A DNA stretch of 64,000 nt. Origin: Ovis canadensis (lineage: Eukaryota; Chordata; Mammalia; Artiodactyla; Bovidae). The stretch's first letter is position 1. Each line of letters starts with the position of its first letter. Positions 45,158-55,771 of the stretch are shown here, one piece after another. The notes beneath the pieces were generated by a model. That model was not told the DNA's origin, did not search any database, and saw only the letters and a program-made list of their open reading frames with translations. Both the position numbers and the translations under genes were made by a program. The stretch covers positions 48,454,501 through 48,518,500 of the forward strand of contig NC_091257.1 in assembly GCF_042477335.2 (NCBI RefSeq). The letters are read 5' to 3'.

Positions 45158-46114
45158 ATCTGTATGCATGTCAAGAAGCAACAGTTAAAACCGGACATTG
45201 AACAATGGACTGGTGCCAAACTGGGAAGAGAATATGTCAAGGCTGTATACGTCACCATGCTTATTTCACTTACATGCAGAGTACATCATGCAAAATGCTG
45301 GGGTGGATGTAGCACAAGTTGGAAACAGGATTGCCAGGAGAAATATCAGTAACCTCAGATGACACCACCCTTATGTAATAAAGCTAAAAGGAACTAAAGA
45401 ACCTCTTGATGAAAGAGCAGAGTGCAAAAGCTGGCTTAAAACTGAACATTCAAAATATGACGATCATGGCATCTGGTCCCATCACTTCATGGCAAATAGA
45501 TGGGGAAACAATGGAAACAGTGACAAGGCTTTATTTTCTTGGGCTCCAAAATCACTGCAGATGGCGACTGCAGCCATGAAATTAAAAGATGTTTGCTGCT
45601 TGGAAAACAAGCTATGACAAACCTAGACAGCATATTTAAAAGCAGAGACGTTACTTCGCCAACAAAGGTCCATCTAGTCAAAGTTATAGGTTTTTTAGTA
45701 GTTGTGTACATATGTGAGATCTGGACCATAAAGAAAGCTGAGCACCAAAAAATTGATGCTTTCAAACTGTGGTACTGGAGAAGACTCTTGAGAGTCCCTT
45801 GGACTGCAAGGAGATCACACCAGTCAATTCTAAATGAAATCAGTCCTGAATATTCACTGGAAGGACCGATGCTGAAGCTCCAACACTTTGGCTACCTGAT
45901 GCTTCAAAGAACTGACTCATTAGAAAAGACCCTGATGCTTGGAAAGATTGAGGGCAGGAGAAAGGGAAGACAGAGGATGAGATGGTTGGATGACTTCACC
46001 GACTCGATGGACATAAGTTTGAGCAAGCTCCAGGAGTTGGTAATGGACAGGGAAGCCTGGCAGGCTACAGCCCATGGGGTTGCAAAGAGTTGGACACAAC
46101 TGAGCAACTGAATA
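45158..46114 (+). mobile_element. BovB 3' part with 11-bp target duplication
   Basis: 5'-truncated BovB starting in the RT domain (CTGTATGCATGTCAAGAAGC, first bases at the junction) and ending at GAGCAACTGAAT. ATGGAAAAGAA is at 45147-45157 and 46115-46125, an exact target-site duplication in the L1 host. The insertion is therefore separate from the 5' piece at 43.7 kb despite the same orientation. Confidence 0.95.
45539..46111 (+). pseudogene. BovB C-terminal domain remnant (190 aa)
   Basis: An open frame over the post-RT region: [17 protein letters not shown], a frame-preserved middle, [14 protein letters not shown] and [13 protein letters not shown], then the C-terminal [13 protein letters not shown] block. 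The RT catalytic motifs lie upstream and are broken: the AEYIM region is out of frame and part of YADD is deleted. The function of this C-terminal region in RTE elements is not well defined. It is the most intact such segment in the 41-53 kb cluster. Confidence 0.85.
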
Positions 46115-46223
46115 ATGGAAAAGAATCTAATACACACATATATACATATATTTATATACATGCTTGTATGTGTGAATCACTTTGGTTTATATGAAGATAA
46201 AACAACATTGGAAATCAACTACA

Positions 46224-46441
46224 TGCTAAGTTGCTTCAGTCATGTCTGACTTTTTGCACCCCTATGGACTGTAGCCCGCCAGGCTCCTCTATCCATGGGA
46301 TTCTCCAGGCAAGAATACTGGAGTGGGTTGCCATTTCCTCCTCTAGAGGGGAGGTCTTCCTGATCAGGGATCGAACCCGTGTCTCTTCCATCTCCTGCAT
46401 AGGCAGGTGGGTTCTTTATCACTAGTGCCACCTGGGAAGCC
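46224..46441 (-). mobile_element. Bov-tA SINE
   Basis: Antisense copy from ATGCTAAGTTGCTTCAGTC to GTGCCACCTGGGAAGCCC. TGGAAAT occurs just outside both ends (near 46209 and 46442), the probable duplication. Confidence 0.94.
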
Positions 46442-48594
46442 CTGGAAATTACTTCATTTAAACAATTTTTTAGGTTGGTTCTTTGAAAAGATCAAGAAAC
46501 TTGATAACCATTAGATGAGCTAAGAAAAATTACTAACATCAGAATTAGAAGTATGGACATTATTACCAATTCTACAGAAATAAAAATTATAAGAGAGTAC
46601 TATGAACAACTGTATGCCCAACAAACTGGATAATTTAGATGATCAGGTAAGTCTCCTAGAAACACAAATCCTAACAAGAGTAAACCATGAAGAGAAAAGC
46701 TGAACAGACTTATAACTACCAGGGAGATTGAATCAGTAATCAAAAATCTCCCCCCAAAAAGAAAAGCTCTCAACCTGAGGGCTTCACTTAGTGAATTCTA
46801 CATTTTAAAGAAAAATTTCACACCAATTCTCCCCAAGGTTTTCCAGAAAATTACAGAAGAGGGAACACTTCCTAACTCATTCTATAAGGCCAGTTTAACC
46901 CTGATACCAAAGCCAGACAAAGATATTACAAGAAAAGTAAATTACAAACCAATATCCCTATGGATACTGATGCAAAAATCCTCAACAAAATCCTAACAAA
47001 AAGAATTTGGTAGCATAGTAAAAGGATTATACACAATGACCAAATAGGATTTATTTCTGCAGTGCAAAGAAGGTTCAACATATGAATATTGATCAGTATA
47101 ATATGCCACATCAACAGCATGAAGAAACTGCACAGTCATCTCAACTGATACAGAGAAGTAATGTGGCAAAATAAAACACTCTTTCCTGATTAAAAAAAGA
47201 CTCCAACAAACTGAATAGACTAAAACTATCTCAACATAAATAAGAGCATTTTTATGAAAGACTCACAGCAAATATCATACTTAACAGTGAAAGACTGAAA
47301 GCTCTTTCTCTAAGAGCAGGAACAAGGTAAGGATGCCCATTTTTCACCTCTTTTATTCAACACAGTACTGGAAGTTATAGCCAAAACAATTAGTTATAGC
47401 CATTAGCAATGAGAAAAGGAAATAAAATACACCTAAATTGGAAAGGAAGAAGTAATCAGTTTGCAAATGATATCATCATATATTTATATATATAGAAAAC
47501 TCTAAAAATTCCACACAAAAAAATTAGAGGTAATAAATGAATTCAGCAAAGTAGCAGGATACAAAGTCAACATACAAAACTCAGTTGCATTTTTATACAC
47601 AATAAATCTAAAAAGAAAATTATAATAGTTCCATTCACAATAGCGTCAAAAAGAATAAGTTACTTAGAATTATAACTTAATCAAGGAGGTGAGAGACTTG
47701 TACAATGAAAACTACAAAATATTGCTGAAAGAAACTGAAGAAGATATAAATAAGTGGAAACACATTTCATGTTATGGATTGAAAGACTTGATATTGTTAA
47801 GAATGTCCATACTATCCAAAACAATCTACAGATTCAAAGCAAGTCCTATCAAAATGCCAGTGGCACTTTTTAAACAAAAATAGAAAAACCCAAACTAAAA
47901 GTCACATGAAATCTCAAGGGATTCCAAATAGCCAGAAGTGTCTGGAAAAAAGAACAAAACTTCATGACACACACTTTACTTTCAAAACTTACTACAGAGA
48001 TAGAGTAGTCAAGAATGGGAGATAGGCGGAACAATAAACACAGAATAACGGAATAGAACAGAGCGCTTAGAAATAAACTCACATATACAGTGAAATGATT
48101 TTTGATAAAGGTGCTAATGTTGCCTTTTCAACAAATGATGCTGGGAAAACTGAATAACCACGTGCAAAAGAATTAAACTGGACCCATACATAACACCATA
48201 TACAAAATTAACTACAAATGAATCAAGGATCTAACAACAAGATTAAAACAACTAAACAATTCAGAAGAAAAGATAGAACAAAAGCTTCATGACATTGGAC
48301 TGGTAACAGAAAAAACACACAAATTTGACTTCATGAAAATTTAACATTCTGTGTACAAAAAGACACAGTCAAAAGAGTAAAAAGGCAAAACCGCATGATG
48401 GTAAAAAAATATTTGAGAATCATATATCTGATAAGGGATTAATAAAATATATTGAGAACTCCTAAAACTCAACCACAACGAAAACAAAAAACAACCTCAA
48501 CAACAATTCAAAATTAGCAAAGAACTTGGAATAGATATTTCTCCAAAGAAGGTATGTGAGTGGCCACAAAAAGATGTTCAGCATCATTAATCAT

Positions 48595-49412
48595 TCAGTT
48601 CAGTTCAGTCGCTCAGTCGTGTCCGACTCTTTGCGACCCCATGAATCGCAGCACGCCAGGCCTCCCTGTCCAACACCATCTTCCGGAGTTCACTCAAACT
48701 CACATCCATTGAGTCAGTTAATGCCATCCAGCCATCTCATCCTCTGTCGTCCCCTTCTCCTCCTGCCCCCAATCCCTCCCAGCATCAGTCTTTTCCAATG
48801 AGTCAGCTCTTTGCATGAGGTGACCAAAGTACTGGAGTTTCAGCTTTAGCATCATTCCTTCCAAAGAAATCCCAGGGCTGATCTCCTTCAGAATGGACTG
48901 GTTGGATCTCCTTGCAGTCCAAGGGACTCTCAAGAGTCTTCTCCAACACCACAGTTCAAAAGCATCAATTCTTCGGTGCTCAGCCTTCTTCACAGTCCAA
49001 CTCTCACATCCATACATGACCACAGGGAAAACCATAGCCTTGACTAGACGGACCTTTGTTGGCAAAGTAATGTCTCTGCTTTTCAATATGCTATCTGCTG
49101 CTAAGTTACTTCAGTCGTGTCCGACTCTGTGTGACTCCATAGATGGCAGTCCACCAGGCTCCCCCATCCCTGGGATTCTCTAGGCAAGAACACTGGAGTG
49201 GGTTGCCATTTCCTTCTCCAGTGCATGAAAGTGAAAATTGAAAGTGAAGTCGCTCAGTCATGTCTGACTCTTTGCAACCCCATGAACTGCAGCCTACCAG
49301 GTTCCTCTGCCCATGGGATTTTCCAGGCAAGAGTACTGGAGTGGGGTGCCATTGCCTTCTCCGAATATGCTATCTAGGTTGGTCATAACTTTTCTTCCAA
49401 GGAGTAAGCGTC
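48595..49412 (-). mobile_element. BovB 3' end inside L1
   Basis: 3' terminus TTCAGTTCAGTTCAGTCGC on the left, 5' truncation at AGGAGTAAGCGTCT on the right. A Bov-A2 splits it. The frame 48718-49086 is C-terminal BovB with MYGCESWTVKKAEH. A few L1 bases at the insertion point were lost rather than duplicated. Confidence 0.93.
49097..49363 (-). mobile_element. Bov-A2 SINE with perfect 12-bp target duplication
   Basis: Complete antisense Bov-A2. AATATGCTATCT is at 49085-49096 and 49364-49375, an exact duplication of BovB sequence. The order is thus L1, then BovB, then SINE. Confidence 0.97.
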
Positions 49413-49469
49413 TGCAAATCAAAATCACAGTGAGGTACCATCTCATACCCATTAGGATGGCTACTGTTT

Positions 49470-49520
49470 GCTTATTTATTTTAATTGGAGGCTAATTACT
49501 TTACAATATTGTATTGGTTT
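49470..49520 (-). mobile_element. Tiny L1 3' fragment inside L1
   Basis: TTTTAATTGGAGGCTAATTA then CAATATTGTATTGGTTT is the last 50 bp of a bovine L1 in antisense, set in the older L1 between GGCTACTGTTTG and AAAAAAGAATAG. Confidence 0.65.
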
Positions 49521-50050
49521 AAAAAAGAATAGAAGTTTAGTGAAGCAGTGGACAAACTGGAACCATTGTGCACTCTGTGGGAATGTAAAAAGGTATAGTT
49601 GGTATGTTGGTTCCACAAAACAGTTATACATAGAATTATTAGTGCCAGTGGTCCCACTTTTAGGCATAAACCCAAGAGAAGTGAAAGCAAATTCTCAAAG
49701 AGACATTTACATACTCATGTTCATAGCTGTATTACTCACAATAGCTAACACATGGATATGCAAAGATGGATGTTAGGTCCATGAATCAAGGTAAATTAGA
49801 GGATTTACATCAAACAGAGGATGGCAAGAGTGAACATCAACATTTTAGGAATCAGTGAACTAAAATGGACTGGAATGGGCAAATTTAATTCAGATGACCA
49901 TTATATCTACTGTGAACAAGATTTCCTTAGAAAAAATGGAGTAGCCCTCATAGTCAACAAAGAGTCCAAAATGCAGTACTTGGTTGCAAACTCAAAAATG
50001 ACAGAATGATCTCTGTTCGTTTCCAAGGCAAACCATTTAATATCACAGTA

Positions 50051-50402
50051 ATTGATGCTTTTGAACTGTGGTGTTGGAGACGACTTTTGAGAGTCCCTGG
50101 GACTGCAAGGAGATCAGCCCTGGGATTTCTTTGGAAGGACTGATGCTAAAGCTGAAACTCCAGTACTTTGGCCACCTCACGTGAAGAGTTGACTCACTGG
50201 AAAAGATTCTGATGCTGGGAGGGATTGGGGGCAGGAGGAGAAGGGGAAGACCAAGGATGAGATGGCTGGATGGTATCACTGACTCGATGGACATGAGTCT
50301 GAGTGAACTCCGGGAGTTGGTGATGGACAGGGAGGCCTGGTGTGCTGTGATTCATGGGATCGCAAAGAGTTGGACCCGACTGAGTGACTGAACTGAACTG
50401 AA
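50051..50402 (+). mobile_element. BovB 3' end nested in BovB
   Basis: AATTGATGCTTTTGAACTG to GACTGAACTGAACTGAA interrupts the endonuclease region of the outer BovB: 'TATCACAGTA' lies before it and CTATGCCCCAACCAATAATG after it. Same orientation as its host; no clear target duplication. Confidence 0.9.
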
Positions 50403-50930
50403 TCTGAGTCTATGCCCCAACCAATAATGCTGAAGAAGCTGAAGTTGAATGAGTCTATGAAGACCTACAAGACCTTCTAGGACTAACACCCAAGAAAGAT
50501 GTCCTTTTCATATAGGGGACTGGAATGCAAAAGTAGGAAGTCAAGAGATACCTGGAGTAACAGGCAAATTTGGCCAAAATGAAGCAGGGCAAAAGTTAAC
50601 AGAGTTTTGCAAAGAGAACACACTGGTCACAGTAAACACCTTCTAACAACACAAGAGAAAACTGTACACATGGACATCACCAGATGGTCAACACAGAAAT
50701 CAGATTGATTATATTCTTTGCAACCAAAGATGGAGAAGCTCTATACAGTCAGCAGAAACAAGACTGGGAGCTGACTGTGGCTCAGACTATGAACCCATGA
50801 TTCCAAAATTCAGTCTTAAATTGAAGAAAGTAGGGAAAACCACTAGACCATTGAGCTATGAGCTAAATCAAATCCCTCACGATTATACAGTGGAAGTGAC
50901 AAATAGATTCAAGGGATTAGGTTTGATAGA

Positions 50931-51884
50931 GTGCCTGAAGAACTACGGATGGAGGTTTGTGACATTGTACAGGAGGCAGTGATCAAGACCATCCCCAAGA
51001 AAAAGAAATGCAAAACGGCAAAACGGTTGTCTGAGGAGCCCTTACGAATAGCCAAGAAAAGAAGAGAAGCTGAAGGCAAAGGAGAAAAGGAAAGAAATAC
51101 CCATTTGAATGCAGAGTTCCAAAGAATAGCAAGGAGAGACAAGAAAGCCTTCCTCAGCGATCAGTGCAAAGAAATAGAGGAAAACAATAGAATGGGAAAG
51201 CCTAGAGATCTCTTCAAGAAACTTAGAGATGCCAAGGGAACATCTCACGTGAAGATGGGCTCAATAAAGGGCAGAAACGGTATGGACCTAACAGAAGCAG
51301 AAGATATTAAGAAGAGGTGGCAAGAATACACAGAAGAACAATACAAAAAAAGATCTTCATGACCCAGATAACCACGATGGTGTGATCACTCGCCCAGAGC
51401 CAGACATCCTGGCATGCAAAGTAAAGTGGGCCTTAGGAAGCATCACTATGAACAAAGCTAGTGGAGGTGATGCAATTCCAGTTGAGCTCTTTCAGATCCT
51501 AAAAGATGATGCTGTGAAAGTGTTGCACTCAATATGCCAGCAAATTTGGAAAACTCAGCAGTGGCCACAGGACTGGAAAAGGTCAGTTTTCATTCCAATC
51601 TCAAAGAAGGCAGTGCCAAAGAATGCTCAAACTACCGCACAATTACACTCATCTCACACACTAGGAAACTAATGTTCAAAATTCTCCAAGGCAGGCTTCA
51701 ACAGTACATGAACCGTGAACTTCCAGATGTTCAAGCTGGATTTAGAAAAGGCAGAGGAACCAGAGATCAAGCTGCCAACATCCGCTGGATCGGTGAAAAA
51801 GCAAGAGAGTTCCAGAAAAACATCTACTTCTGCTTGATTGACTACGCCAAAGCCTCTGACTGTGTAGATCACAACAAACTGTAG
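50931..51884 (+). pseudogene. BovB linker and RT N-terminal remnant
   Basis: Frames 50931-51362, 51382-51672 and 51534-51884 are pieces of one protein. The first is a Lys/Glu-rich linker. The second carries MNKASGGDAIPVELFQ, the conserved start of the RTE reverse transcriptase. The third carries FRKGRGTRDQAANI and FCLIDYAKASDCVDHNKL. In the last block the family motif FIDYAKAFD has Phe to Ser before the final Asp, and a TAG follows HNKL at 51882. A one-base loss near 51606 splits frames two and three. All these lesions except the start of frame three are shared with the left arm. Confidence 0.9.
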
Positions 51885-52240
51885 AAAATTCTTAAAGAGA
51901 TGGGAATACCAGACCACCTGACCTGCCTCCTGAGAAATCTGTATGCAGGTCAAGAAGCATCAGTTAGAACCAGACATGGAACAACGGACTGGTTCCAAAT
52001 TGGGAAAGGAGCATGTCCTGGATGTATATTGTCATCCTGCTTATTTAACTTACATGCAGAGTACATCATGTGAAATGCCAGTCTGAATGAAGCACAAGCT
52101 GGAATCAAGACTGCCGGGAGAAATATCAATAACCTCAGATATGCAGATGACAGCACCCTTATGGCAGAAAGCGAAGAAGAACTAAAGAGCCTCTTGATGA
52201 AAGTGAAAGAGGAGAGTGAAAAATCTGGCTTAAAACTCAA

Positions 52241-52342
52241 CACACATGTACAACCATGGAGGATTCATGTCAATGTATGGCAAAACCAATACAATGTTGT
52301 AAGGTAAAAGTAAATAAATACATAAAACTGAGATTTAAAAAA
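52241..52342 (-). mobile_element. Small L1 3' fragment inside the right BovB arm
   Basis: Reverse complement of the 42198-42303 fragment, at the identical BovB position after AAAACTCAAC. Here the plus strand reads L1 in its own sense, ending in an A-rich tail TTTAAAAAAATG. The strand label keeps the pairing with the left copy. Confidence 0.72.
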
Positions 52343-53598
52343 ATGAAGATCACAGCATCTGGTCCCATCACTTCATGGGAAACAGATGTGGAAACAATGG
52401 AAACAGTGACATACTTTATTTGGAGGGGCTCCAAAACAACTGCAGATGGTGACTGCAGCCATGAAACTAAGACGCTTGCTCCTTGGAAGAACAGCTATGA
52501 CCAACCTAGACAGCATATTAAAAAGCACAGACATTACTTTGCCGACAAGTTCCTTTAATCAAAGCTATGGTTTTTCCAGCAGTCACATATGGATGTGAGA
52601 GTTGGACCATAAAGAAAGCTGAGCACTGAAGAGTTGATGCTTTTGAACTGTGGTGTTGGAGAAGACTCTTGAGAGTTCCTTGGACTGCAAGGAGATCCAA
52701 CCAGTCCATCCTAAAGGAGATCAGTCCTGATTATTCATCGGAAGGACTGATGTTGAAGCTGAAACTCCAATACTTTGGCCATCTGATGTGAAGAACTGAC
52801 TCCTTGCAAAAGACCCTAATGCTGGGGAAGATTGAAGGCAGGAGACGAAGGGGACGACAGAGGATGAGATGGTTGGATGGCATCACCGACTCAATGGACA
52901 TGAGTATGAGCAAGCTCTGAGAGTTGGTGATGGCCAGGGAAGCCTGGCGTGCTGCAGTCTGTGGGGTCACAAAGAGTCGGACACGACTGAGCACTGAACT
53001 GAACCTGTAGAAGTGGTTGATCTCCTGCCTTTACTGTATGTGTGCCTTCACCATGCGGTGTTTGTGTTTTTCACATTCTAGTGTGGTCTTTCTTTTTTCC
53101 TAGAGAAGTCCTTTCAGTGTTTCCAGTAAAGTCAGTTTAGTGGTGCTAAATCTTCTAGGTTCTGCTTATGTGTAAAACTCTTGATCTGCCCTTAAAATCA
53201 AAAGGATAGCTTTGCCAGGTAGGGTATTCTTGGTTGTATGTTTTTTCCTTACATCACTTGAACATATCGTAGCACTCCTTTCTTGACTGGGAAGTCGGCT
53301 TCTAGTCTGTTTGTGCATGTTTACCTTTCTCTTGATACTTTTAAGACTTTCTCTTTTCCTTTAATTTTGCCATTTAATCATAATGTGTCTTGGCACAAAC
53401 TTCTTTGGTTCATCTCACTGGGCATTGTCTGTGCTTCCTGAACCTGTTTCCTTTCCTAGGTTATGGAAGTTTTCAGCTATTGTTTCTTTAAATAAGTTCT
53501 CTTCACCTTTCGTCTCTTCTCCTTCTGCAACCCATATAATGCCAGTGTTAGTATATTGGATTTTGTCATAATTCTTTTAAACTATCCTCATTTTAAAG

Positions 53599-55201
53599 AA
53601 ATTTATTGGAAGATATACAATATGGTATTAGTTTCAGGTATATAGCAAAGCGATTCAGTTATACACATATTCTTTTTCAGTTTGTTTATCAATATATAGG
53701 TTATTACAGAATATTGAGTAGTGCCCTGTGCTATACAGTAGATCCTTGTTGATTATTTATGTATATTAGTGTGTGTATGTTAATCTCAGGCTCCTAATTT
53801 ATCACTCCCCACCTTGTCCCCCCTTTGGTAACCATATGTTTGTTTTAAAAATATGTGAGTCTGTTTCTATTTTTTAAATAAGTTCATGTGTATCATTAAA
53901 AAAAATTAGATCACATATATGAGTGATATCCTATGATACTTGTATTTCTCTGATCTACTTCACTTAGCATGATAATCTCTAGGTCCATCTGCGTTGCTGC
54001 GAGTGGCATTATTTCATTCTTTTTTATGGCTGAGTATTATTCCATTGTATATATATGACGCATCTTCTTTATCCATACCCCTGTTGATGGACATTTAGAT
54101 TGCTTCCCTGTCTCGGCTATTGTAAATAGTGCTGTGGTGAACATTAGGGTGCATGTATCTTCTCAAAGAAAGGCTTTCTTTGAATATATGTTCAGGAGTG
54201 GGATTCGTGGATCACATGGTAGCTCTGTTTTTAGTTTTTAAGGAACTTCCATACTGTCCCCCATAGTGGTTGTACCGATTCACTTTCCTAGCAACAGTGT
54301 AGGAGTTCCCTTTGCTCCACATCCTCATTGTATGCATGTGTGTCCAGTCACAGTCATGTCCAACTCTTTGTGACCCTTTGACCTGTAGCCCACCAGGCTC
54401 TTCTGTCTGTGGGATTCTTCGGGCAAGAATACTTGCCCGAAGTGGCTTGCCGTTTTCTCCAGGGAATCTTCCTGAACCAGGGACCAAACCTGTGTCTCCT
54501 GTGTCTCCTGCCTTAAAGGTGGATTCTTTACCCGCCAAGCCACTGGGGAAGACCCCCGCATCCTCTCCAGCATTTTCTGTTTGTAGGCCTATTGATGACA
54601 GCCATTCTGACTGCTGTGAGTGATGCCTCGCTGTAGTTTTCATTTGCATTTCTTTGCTAATCAGTGATGTTGAGCATCTTCCCCTGTGTCTCTTGGCCAT
54701 CTGCATGTCTTCTTTGGAGAAATATCTATTTAGGTCTTTTATCTATTTTTGGACTCGGTTGTATGTTTTCTTGACATAGAGCTACATGAGCTGTTTGTAT
54801 ATTTTGGAGATTAAACTCTAGTTGGTTGCTTTGTTTGCAAATATTTTCTCACATTCTGTGGGTTGTCCTTTTATTTAGTTTATGATTTTTTTGCTATGCA
54901 AAAACTCTAATTAGGTCTCATTTGTTTATTTTTGTTTTCATTTCCATTGCTCTGGGAGGTAGATCCAAAAAGATATTGCTGTGATTTGTGTCAAAGAGTG
55001 TTGTTTTCCTCTAAGAATTTTATAGTGTTCAGCCTTACATTTAGGTCTTTGATCCATTTTGAGTTTATTTTTGTTTATGGTGCTAAAGAGTATTCTAATT
55101 TTCATGCTTTTATGTGTAGCTGTCTAGTTTTCCCAGCACCATTTATTGAAGATTGAGACTGTCCACCATTATGTTATTCTTGCCGCCTTTGTTAAAGAAG
55201 T
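53599..55201 (-). mobile_element. Younger L1 3' half (1.6 kb) inside the older L1
   Basis: Antisense 3'UTR blocks ('GTGCCCTGTGCTATACAGTAG', 20 of its bases; 'TTTGGTAACCATATG') followed by the ORF2 tail (CAGCACCATTTATTGAAG). TATCCTCATTTTAAA at its left and TATCCTAATTTTTAAA at its right look like an aged target duplication. A Bov-tA splits it at 54327-54558. Confidence 0.85.
54327..54558 (-). mobile_element. Bov-tA SINE
   Basis: Antisense Bov-A body and tRNA-like head ending CCAAGCCACTGGGGAAG. CATCCTC flanks both sides (54320-54326 and 54559-54565). A perfect hairpin sits inside it at 54417-54442. Confidence 0.92.
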
Positions 55202-55319
55202 TATCCTAATTTTTAAAAATTCTTTTTGTTCTTTTTTCTCTTCAGCTTGGATACTTTCCAGTACTGTCTTCCAGTTCACTAGTGTTTGCCTCTGTGTCAC
55301 CTAATCTGTTGATTTCTTT

Positions 55320-55771
55320 TGTCGCAGGGAGGAAGCCAATTCTGACTCCATGTTGGAACTGTTTCTTTGACTTGCTTTCCATTGTTTTTGTTATTATAAT
55401 CATACAGAATGGTTTACCTCAGAGAATCCTGCCCCTCTGTCTAAACTAAAGTTCCTTTGTTCAAAGTCCTGTCCACATGTGGATGGCAGGAAGAAAGAAA
55501 TTAACACGTCTCTTTCCTGAGGCTTGCCGTTCTAGGAGATGTTTGCAAGATTACTGGCCTTTTTACTTTGCTTCCTCACCTCCCCTCATCTCTAATTTAT
55601 AAAAGAACCTGGCATCCGGACCCCAATAAGATGGTTATTTTGAGGTGCTAATCTGCCATCTTCTTGGCCTACCAGCTCCCTGATTAAAGTCTCTTCCTTG
55701 CCTCAACACCTCGTCTCTTGGATTCATTGGCCTGTTGTGCAGCAAGCAGAGTGAGCTTGGACTTAGTAACA
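55320..55771 (+). mobile_element. Solo endogenous-retrovirus LTR (BTLTR1-like)
   Basis: The segment starts TGTCGCAGGGAGG and ends TAGTAACA, the TG...CA ends expected of an LTR. Inside are a TATA-like TTTATAAAAG (55596-55605) and, about 80 bp on, a polyadenylation-type ATTAAA (55683-55688) followed by a U5-like CT-rich region. The flanks CTTT and CTTA could be a 4-bp duplication with one change. No internal viral sequence is attached, so it is a solo LTR left by recombination. It resembles a ruminant ERV LTR; the family name is from memory. Confidence 0.7.

Larger units (their letters stand above)
44773..46223 (+). mobile_element. L1 3' end, host of a BovB insertion
   Basis: Left piece 44773-45157 carries ATGAATGGATAAAGATGTGG, 'GATAACCAACAAGGACCTAC' and AATATTCTATAATAACC. 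Right piece 46126-46223 carries GAATCACTTTGG and AAATCAACTAC, the L1 terminus. They are separated by BovB flanked by an 11-bp duplication. Confidence 0.85.
46450..49767 (+). mobile_element. L1 ORF2 to 3' end, interrupted
   Basis: Degenerate ORF2 text: 'CTGATACCAAAGCCAGACAA', 'CAGTACTGGAAGTTATAGCC' and TTCATGTTATGGATTGAAAG. It then continues after the BovB block with 'AATCACAGTGAGGTACCATC' and the 'GGAACCATTGTGCACTCTG' 3' region. Many stops; the longest frames are about 64 residues. Pieces are 46450-48594, 49413-49469 and 49521-49767. Confidence 0.88.
49768..53004 (+). mobile_element. BovB, most complete copy in the window (3.2 kb)
   Basis: Begins near TTAGGTCCATGAATCAAGG (endonuclease N-terminal region) and continues through endonuclease, linker, RT and C-terminal region to the GCACTGAACTGAAC terminus. 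A second BovB 3' end is inserted at 50051-50402. The part from 50817 onward is the right arm of the inverted pair. Stops and frameshifts are numerous. The extreme 5' end is missing. Confidence 0.95.
50817..53004 (+). repeat. Right arm of the BovB inverted pair
   Basis: Reverse-complement match to 41536-43716. Identity looks like 98-99 percent through the middle. It falls off in the last 60-100 bases at the 3' terminus (for example GTGGGGTCACAAAGAGTC here against GTCAGATTGCAAACAGTC in the left arm). A six-to-seven base gap lies near the inner end, in the AACCACTAGACCATT region. Confidence 0.93.

Noticed and set aside
43717-46114. One continuous plus-strand BovB interrupted by L1
   Set aside because: The right BovB piece has its own exact 11-bp target duplication inside the L1, so it is a separate insertion and not the continuation of the left piece.
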